From Apostichopus californicus (taxonomy: Eukaryota > Echinodermata > Holothuroidea > Aspidochirotida > Stichopodidae), in NCBI GenBank assembly GCA_020650975.1, contig JAIPMN010005042.1, forward strand, positions 1 to 24,243: a stretch of 24,243 nt of DNA. Reading direction: 5' to 3'. Position 1 is the stretch's first letter, and each line of letters begins with the position of its first letter. Position numbers and translations under genes: made by a program. The notes beneath the pieces are model-generated. The model did not search any database. It saw only the letters and a program-made list of their open reading frames with translations, and was not told the DNA's origin. This document shows, in pieces, positions 12,901-21,900 of the stretch.

Positions 12901-15900
12901 TTAACACTGCACCATCATTGCATGCATGTACTCTGTCACCATGGTTACTTACATTGCATGAATATTTACCACCATGCACCCACAAGTTCATCATGGTATG
13001 CATGTCTGTGTCAAGTGTGTGTCAAGTTAGTCTTCCACTCCCAGCCACTTTATTAAAGATGCAGAAGTAATACTAACTGAAGCTTAAAATTTTCCAGAAA
13101 GAGCTAATTGCCAGAAACAGATACTTCAAATGGCTAACAAAAGTGATGACAAATATTCTTAATTTGACATTGTTAAGGAATTGTCATTGTTTTACCAAGT
13201 CTCAATTTCATACTAATTCTCTTTTGTGATCAGTCAGTGGAAAGCTAACAAACTTGCTTGCAGTCTCTACTTATTGCTTTGATACATGGTAACCTTACAG
13301 CATTGTTAAGAGAATGACCCATCGAATCAAATTGCTTGGGCTTACAATATATGCAAAATATCTTGATCAGAAAAATGGTTACTTTGTGTACACTCTTTTG
13401 CCTCTTTTGGTATTGCTAGTTGATACCAAACTCTTGAATTGCGCTGTGAATTATATCTTTGTGTGGTCAGTTGCTTTGCACATCTATATATATACTACAA
13501 AAAGCTTGTGCATAGTTGCAAGTCTGTGTAATTGATGGACCCTTGTGTTAATCTTGCACTTTAGATGTGAAATTACAAAAGCAAAATATATCTCTTTTCA
13601 AGTGATGAAAATCTCCCCATCTCTTTCTACTCAGATTTCTGAGCCAAAATGCCCAAGAGGTTGTTCACCCTACGTATTGGTATGTAAAGTGACGGAAAGC
13701 TTAGGCTAGCCCGAAAGTATTGCAGGCAATCATGTAGCCTACATACAAGAATTCTTGCAATGCAATCCACTGGTAGTCTTGTTAGTCCAGTCACTTTCTT
13801 CATTGAGAATGTTTGATATGTTTAATATTTCATACTAATGAGGTGTGTTTACTGTCTTGCTGGTTGAATACCCAAGGGGAATGATTGCTTCATGTAGACA
13901 ATTCATATAATTACATAGGGAGCTATGTGGGTCGACTGGATGATAGGATGCGAAGAAAATAATAGCAGAAAATATGAAACTGGTTGTCAGGTTATGCAAC
14001 ACTGATAAAACACAAAGACTATAAAGTAAGTAAAACTTACACAAGCCTGAGAGTGGCATACGTTAGTTTCTAATTCAGCAATATGAATGATTAAATATGA
14101 TAATATCATTATCATTATTACCAAGATTTGATATTATTAGATTTGAAATAAGTGGTTTGAAAATCCTGAAAATGCTCTTGTTTAACCAATACTCAGTTGC
14201 ATTTATAGAAATGACATATATGTTATATGTGGTGTTATTAATTTCTGGTATTGTTTATCATCACTGAAGATGAATTTAGCATTAATGATAATGTGTTGCA
14301 TAATCTCCAGTGTATTAATATTATGTGCTGGAATAACTGTTTTGTGGTGTACACCATAGAACCCACCACGCTCAGTTTTATTCATGAGAATGTATCTTTC
14401 AGTATAGACGCACCTAGCTCCTATACCAATGACTGATGATTGTTATCATGACAGATAATTAATTAATTAATTGATTAATTAATGAACAGTCCTTCAATCA
14501 TAGCCTCCTCGCTGCATGGTCTCTGAAAGAGTTGCTGACTTCATCTCATGAAAAAGGTCATGAAAATCTTGACAGCATGAAACTTTCTAGAGAATTATTT
14601 TATCTTATTGAACAATCATAAAATCTTTGAAATGTATGATATTTGAAAACTTCAGAAGCAAATGCACAGTTTAATCTGAAGTTTCTGAAACTGATTAAAT
14701 TCATCTTTTTTTGGTCTTTTTAATAATCAAGTAATCGATTATATATTTTATGATATAAATTATCATCCCAGTGCATTTCCTTGGCCATGGCTGGCTAATA
14801 ATTATGCCAAGTAAAGAAAGGCAAATGTTGGAAATATGAAATTATTGATCCATAAAGGAGAGGTTGAAAATATGAAATTATTGATCAATGAAGGAAAGGT
14901 TGAAATATGAAATTATTGATATGACTTTTGTATTATAATTATACAAATACAGAAAAGTGTTCTGTCAACACAACTTTTAGAATTGAACTATGAAGTATTA
15001 ACTACTTAAACCCCCGCCCCATTAATAAGGTAACAATCTTTAAAATGTCTTCACAACAGTCCATTTGGAACACTAGTTTGTGTAACATTTGCAGAAATTT
15101 TTGACCAAATACAAAAAGCTGTTGAATTAAGAGGCACTCATCATTTGAAATTGCTTTATCTTAATGACATGTTCAGTTTGGGATAACTTACATAACAATA
15201 ACTGTTGCTATGCACATAAACTGGTGCATAGAAAGTTGGTACAATTAATTGAAAAAATTAAGTATAGATAGTTCTGCGCTATGAATGTCAGGTAATTGGG
15301 AATTAGATTTATTGAGTTCACTAATATATTTTTTATTATTTTAACTAGAAAATTTGATACAAAGTCAGTGCACTAATGTCGAGATAATGATGAAGGTGTT
15401 GGATTTAATAGGGGTAAGGATTATTGTTAGTGTTCCCTTACCCAGTTACCCTTAACCTTAATCCACTAATGTAGAGATAATGATGAAGGGGTAGGCTTTA
15501 ATAGGGATAAGGGTGATTGTTAGTGTTCACTTACCTCTAACCTTAATCCACTAATGTATAGATAATGATGAAGGTGTTGGATTTAATAGGGGTAAGGGTT
15601 ATTGTTAGTGTTCCCTTACCCAGTTACCCTTAACCTTAATCCACTAATGTAGAGATAATGATGAAGGGGTAGGCTTTAATAGGGATAAGGGTGATTGTTA
15701 GTGTTTCCTTACCCCTAACCTTAATCCACTAATGTATAGATAATGATGAAGGGGTAGGCTTTAATAGGGCTTAGAGGTAAGGGTTATTGTTAGGGTTCCC
15801 TTACCCCTAACCTTAATTTATTTTTTAGTGTAGTGACAAAGGTGAATGGTTTTGAGTTAGGGTTCACTCTCCCTAATTACCCACTGGTGTAGCAATAATG

Positions 15901-18900
15901 TTGAAGTGATCATTAACATTATAAGTGGTGGTGGTATTGTCAGAGAAAAGAGACCCTGTCTACCCACCTAGCTTCTCCACCAGTCACATGCTTGTCTGCA
16001 GACATGTACAAATGATAAAAAGAAAGTAGTCCGTTTTATATTTGTTCCCTAAAACTTTCTTCTCTCATGAATTATTTTCCTTTGCAATAGTTATTTCTGT
16101 GTTTGGTGTACTTCTCGATTCATTTAAGAAATGCTACGAAAAGAATTCATACGTTCAGTGCTTTTATCAACCTAAGTTATTCCTTTATCTAAATGGGATT
16201 GTATTAGGACAATGGATTAAAAGAAATCGTCATTTTAATCTAGGATATAGGCCAATAAGGAATGCTATTTCATTCATCAACATGAAAGGATTATAAAAGC
16301 CTCTATTTTCTTGCAATCAATACACTTCATGAAAGCAGCTACCATTCCAGAATTTCATTACTGCATTTGACTGGTATTTGTAAACAGGTTTACTTACTGA
16401 CAGGATAAATGTGTAAATAAAGCATTTATCATTAATAAGTAAGCTTCACTTAGCCACACGAATGACTTTCAGGAGCGAAACAGGATTTTGTCCCATAGCA
16501 ACCGATTAGAAAAAAAAAATGGTTTGTCGTTGTAAGAGATTGGTAGATAAGAATACTGCAGTTATGGTAGGGAAGAGCTTGCAAAGCAGCTTCAATGTTT
16601 GCCATCACATTTGCAGATTAAAAGGGGGAAAAATTGTTATAAAGAAGAAAAATGTTGAATTATTTATACTGTTACATCAAGAATTTTCCCCAAATGGCGG
16701 TAAAGACTTGTAAATTTATTTAGGAATGACAAATATGAGTTATGATGGAATGGTCACTGCTACAGATAGATAGATAGATAGCTGTAATGTATGTTAAGGC
16801 TTAAGTGGTGTGATCTATACACTAAGGAGGCATGTGTCTTGACATACCAGGAATATTAAGGCTTAGCTGAGAAAGAGGAAACTATTGTTTATTGTTATCA
16901 GTAGTGGTTTTCATTAAGTAGTGTGCTAACACATCATCATCTTGTTCTGTTCTAGAGGGGATGAAGGAGGGTGGGGGTTGGGGGAGGGGGGGGGGTTGGA
17001 CAGGCCTAATACTTCATTTTAGGTATCAAACTGTTCTGAAAGCCTAAGAAACAAAGGAAAACATTTATTGATGTGATGCAGCTTATAATAGAGTTGTCTC
17101 ACAGGTTATGTCAAATGCTTTAGTTTTGGAGGAGATGTAAGTAATGTACCTTAATGAACGTTTGAAGCAGTCATTGCAAGCCTATTCAAATTGATATTTC
17201 ATGTGTTTTCAAAATATTACTCACAATGGAATATATACCCTTTGTTTGCAAAAGTCATTGTTTACACATCAGACTCACCATTTTCATCGGACCTGTCTGG
17301 TTTTGCAGAAGGCTTTGTTTGTAAGTTGGGCTTCCTATATTCATAATGGAAATGTCCATAATGGAAATGTCCATAATGGAAATGTCCATAATGGAAATGT
17401 CCACTACAAGAGTATAGAAAATATCAACGTAAAAAGTATAACGCCAACAATTCTGCAAACAAGTACAGTGTCTTTAATATTGATATGATGCACTGCAAAA
17501 TAACTAGTTGGAAATATGTTTATCATTTTGTTTTCTTTGTTGGAAAAAAACTGTAAAAAAAAGCCTATTAAGGAATGAACTCACCGCTCCTGCTTTTCAC
17601 TTCTTCCAATTATTCCAAAATAGATGTAAATAGATACAATGATATTCTAAGATGGCTCACAAAAATGTGAAAGCAAAAAAAAAAAGAACCAAACAAAATG
17701 AAGGAAATGCACACAAAGGCAAAAACAGGTTAATTGATGATTTTTGTGACATTCAGTGTTGACATGCGAAGAAAATAATTTAATTTGAACATTTAGGGAG
17801 AAAAATTAGAACAAGGAACAAAACTTAAAGGTTCACCTTCTATCTCAATTTTCGAACTTGCTAACATTTCTAAGTTTGAAAAAATTCACTTTCTTGTAGT
17901 TTCTGATCCTCTGTATTATTCAGACATTGATAAATTGTTTCAAGGTAGACATTTTAATATCAATGTAAGGTAAATTATTTGGCGGTGGAAATGAAATGTT
18001 TACTGAAGTTTAAACATGAGAGCGTTGTTTTCAAGTGGTTAAGGATGTGGACTTGTGATCTAAGGATTACAGGTTCGCGTCTTGGCCAGATCATTGCGTT
18101 GTGTCCTTGGGCAAGGGCACTTTATCTCCATTGCCTCTCTTCATCCAGGTGTATAAATGGGGACCTGTGAGATAAAAATGTCAGCTGGGTGCTGTTTAGC
18201 TGCTGCCATGTGGAAGGATTGTCTCTGTGTTTGACAGGTTATCGTTGACCAGGATAATATTGTGATACCCCTTGAGCACCTTTACTGGTGGATATGTCTG
18301 GGCTTTATAAATCTATTATTATCATTATTAAACATGAGCTGACTGTTATTGGAAATTTCTAGCACATGTAGGTTTAATATATACAACGGGAAAATTAATT
18401 CAGTATTCAAATATTGTGTAGTATTTTCAAGGGTTCTAACTTCTCCCATTGGATACTATAGTTCCTGTGTAGAAAACTGCTATACTGTACATCTTTACAC
18501 TTGTACAGCAACTTGACAATTTTGTATAGCATTTGTGATATGGAACTGGATAAATTATTCCTACATAATGATAACAAAATTTTAAGGAACAAAGCAGCTT
18601 GTATTCATTTTTCATAGTCGCAGAATATGTCTGTTCTCTGTGGAAGTAACAACTCACGGAGATGCGTTAAATATCTATTTGGCTTGCATATGATTTATGC
18701 ATCTCCATGGTAACCAGTGGCTTTATTTGTGCCTACTAATTTTATCCCTTTTTAATGGATGCATATTGGTAGTTTGTGCACGAAAGGTATAACTTTGTGT
18801 ATAAAATCACAAATCAGTCGGAGATACTTAATTTCATGTTAGTGATAATTATTATTAATTGGTATGTTAACAGCATGTTGGCAATACGTACAGTATTCAG

Positions 18901-21900
18901 CTTATTAGTGAAAAGTATAGAATTACAGCAATTAATATGGCATGGATTGTTTGTTTATAAAGCTAAAAAAAAGTTTTTTAAATGTAACAAATTTTGTTAA
19001 AGGAAATAGAAATAATAGTTTTATCTTTGAACTAAAGTAGACAACAAGAATACTGTTGAAGAAAGTTCAGAAAAATGATCTCAATATCTGTTTCTCCTTC
19101 AGAAATGAAAGAAATAGAAATGGGCCTGTAACTGAATGTTTTCAAAGAATTAAGGGAAACAGAGAGGGATGTGGCGGATGGAGAGTCATAAATACAATGA
19201 AGTAATGGGATAATGGTTTATCCGAAAATTGATTGTTTTTGAGATATTCTGCAAATTAAGGTTGAAAAACACAAACAAAAACATGGATTGTAATAATAAT
19301 AATAATAAAAAAAAATAATAACTTGGCCATAATAGAAGATGATAAACTAGGACTGTAAAATGTAGAAGTAATTGTAGGTCAGATTCTGATGGAATCTAGA
19401 GTAAATTAATCACAAATTAGTGGATTATGTGATGCCAATGGAATGATTAGTTCAACTGTAAAAGATTTAATGTACCAGAGATGGTGATATGCTGTGTACA
19501 GTGACCAACATACAGGATTCTAAGTGACATCAATGATATCAATATAGTCAATCCTTTAAAATAATATTTAGAAGTAATATTTGATTACAGTTGTATCTTA
19601 AAAATGAAAGGTGTCATTAATATTAGATATATATTTAAGGGATTAAATCATGTCTTGATATAATTATATGCCATTGTCTAATTATCTCAGAAAATGAATG
19701 TATATCAAATTATTTAATAATATTTTAAAACGATCCTTGTAAATGATTTTAGTTACATTTATCGGATTTATTCATTTTGATTAATTAAACTGATATCTTA
19801 TTATGTGCGGAAATGAATATATTATATTGAATTAATATTTTGTAATGATATTCATAATAGCAATTTCAGTTAAAAAGGTAGGATTTGTCATATTCTGGGT
19901 ATGATTTGATATATTCTTGACTTACTATCTGAGCCAATGAATATATTATTTGATCAATATTTTTCTTAATAAAATGTATAATTTTAATCATATTTTTAAT
20001 CACCAATTCAATTCTTGGCATAATAGTTTATATCAGTTAACAGCAAAGGACCTATCTTGGACACTATTGTTTTGTGTCCATTTGGCATTCCAACTGCATC
20101 AATCTAATCATATTGCTAAAATGATGTCATAGATTAATGGTGTCATAGATCAATAGGTTCTGTATGTAATACCTTCAAGCGATATATTATTTTATTTCAT
20201 TCCTCAAAAGCTTTGTCAGTTTATCATTTCCTGTCTGTCTCATTTTTAGTCTGTTATTTACAAAACATATCCAAACAATTGCCTATTGTTTATAAAGCAT
20301 CTCACTGCAATCATTGATAGCTCCTTACTTCTAAGCTGTAAATTTGTCTTCAGGTCTGGGAAACACCATTTTTTGTAGCCCTGGATCATGAGCATAAGAA
20401 GGTGATCCTGGCGATCCGTGGTACTTCATCAGTTTCTGACATTGTGACGGATCTGTGTGCCGATACCTGTCCAATACCCATGGAAGGGTGCCCACCTGGC
20501 TTCCTGGGACATAAGGTTAGTTTAGTTTAGTTGAGTAGAAAACAAGGATCAGGAGGGACACTCAAGTCCCCAGCAAGGCCCCTACTGTATAGGAGAGAAA
20601 AAAACTGAAGACACAAACACTCAGACCCGATTACAATGCTTCAAGTGCTTGTCCAAAGCATTCTTAAACCCATTGACACTACTTGCAAGTACAACTTTCT
20701 CAGGCAAACTGTTCCACTCATTCACAACCCTATTAGAAAAAAAGTTATGCCGAATATTAATCCTACTATGTGACTTTTGGAGTGTAAGAGAATGACCTCT
20801 GGTACAACTACTATTAGCAAACATGAAAAAGTCAGTGAAGGATAAATTGTCAAAACCATACACAATCTTGTAAGGTAGGCAATTATTTCTTCAGAGTTCA
20901 ATCATGCTGAAATTAATTTCTTTTGGGAGCATAATAATGCATTGTAATTTGTCTGGATCAAACACACAATTTAGCAAAGACGTTTAACAGGGCTTTTAGG
21001 CACAGCCTTGCTGTGTCTTTAGCCTCAGTTATCCTGTGATATGTGGTAATAGTTACTAGTTTGCAAATCACAATTGAGCTAAAACATCCCTGATATTCTA
21101 GTTTGCTTATAGGAATGATAAAAATAGAATTAATTAACATCACAACTACAATGCAAGTTAAAACTACTCAGTATTTAAACCCTTGCCATAACACTGCAGG
21201 AATGTACATTGCTGTGTTTCTAAGAAAAGTAGCTTTGGTGTTGAAAGAAGTGTCTTTAATATTTTATTAAAATTTCAAGACAAAAAAAAACATGATACAG
21301 CTTGACAAGATGTCGCCAAGTATTGTATATATTTGTCGTCATGCATAATGCTATGAGGATTTGGTTTCGACCCACAAATGCAGAAATCCAGCAATTTTGT
21401 GAAGCAAACAATCAAAGTTCTCCAGAATATTCCATTAATTCAGAAAATTTTGTAGTAAAAAGGTTGATTTCAACAGGATCATTTTTCTCTTTTTGTCTCT
21501 GCTCTCAAGTATCCTTCTGTCTAGACATGTCTAGGCCTCTTTTGACATTTGTTAACTCTTCATCTTCTCTTGTAATGTTTATTTTCTGAGCAGTCTCTCG
21601 GTAAAGCATGTCATCCTTCATCCTCCTCACACTAATCTGCTTCCGTTTCATTACAGGGAATGATTGCAGCTGCTGTCTACATCAAAGATAAACTCCAGGA
21701 TGAAGCTATACTTACCCAAGCATTCTCCTGTTTACCTGTGGTGAGTATTTATGGACTATCACCTTATTTACTCTGGGAATAAACTGCTCTTCCCTGGCCC
21801 GTTTGTGACAGAGTAAATCCACCGAGCTGATAAAATTTAGTAAACTAACTGATGAAGAAAAGCGTTTTATGTTTCTCCATTTAAAGGATTTTATATACTG

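Larger units (their letters stand above)
12471..15370. other. Middle part of 12 kb DAGL intron
   Basis: AT-rich noncoding sequence with a TTAA repeat (14456-14482) and a three-copy 35-41-bp repeat (14826-14920). No exon or RNA gene is recognised. Confidence 0.6.

Noticed and set aside
15371-15830. Telomere-like GGGTTA / CCCTAA bits
   Set aside because: Only isolated matches inside the 93/85-bp units; no consecutive telomeric hexamers.
16042-16296. 84-codon open frame with a hydrophobic N-terminus
   Set aside because: AT-driven composition, no family resemblance and no splice or promoter signals; chance ORF is likelier.
17201-17488. Open frames over the 15-bp repeat
   Set aside because: Four exact repeats explain the HNGNV and MDISI peptides.
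18033-18110. Possible tRNA gene
   Set aside because: A and B boxes belong to a SINE head with a body, tail and target duplication; no full cloverleaf was recognised.
20621-20863. Host gene on the minus strand
   Set aside because: The sequence is the C-terminal tail of a LINE protein, with an upstream in-frame stop and LINE 3' UTR.
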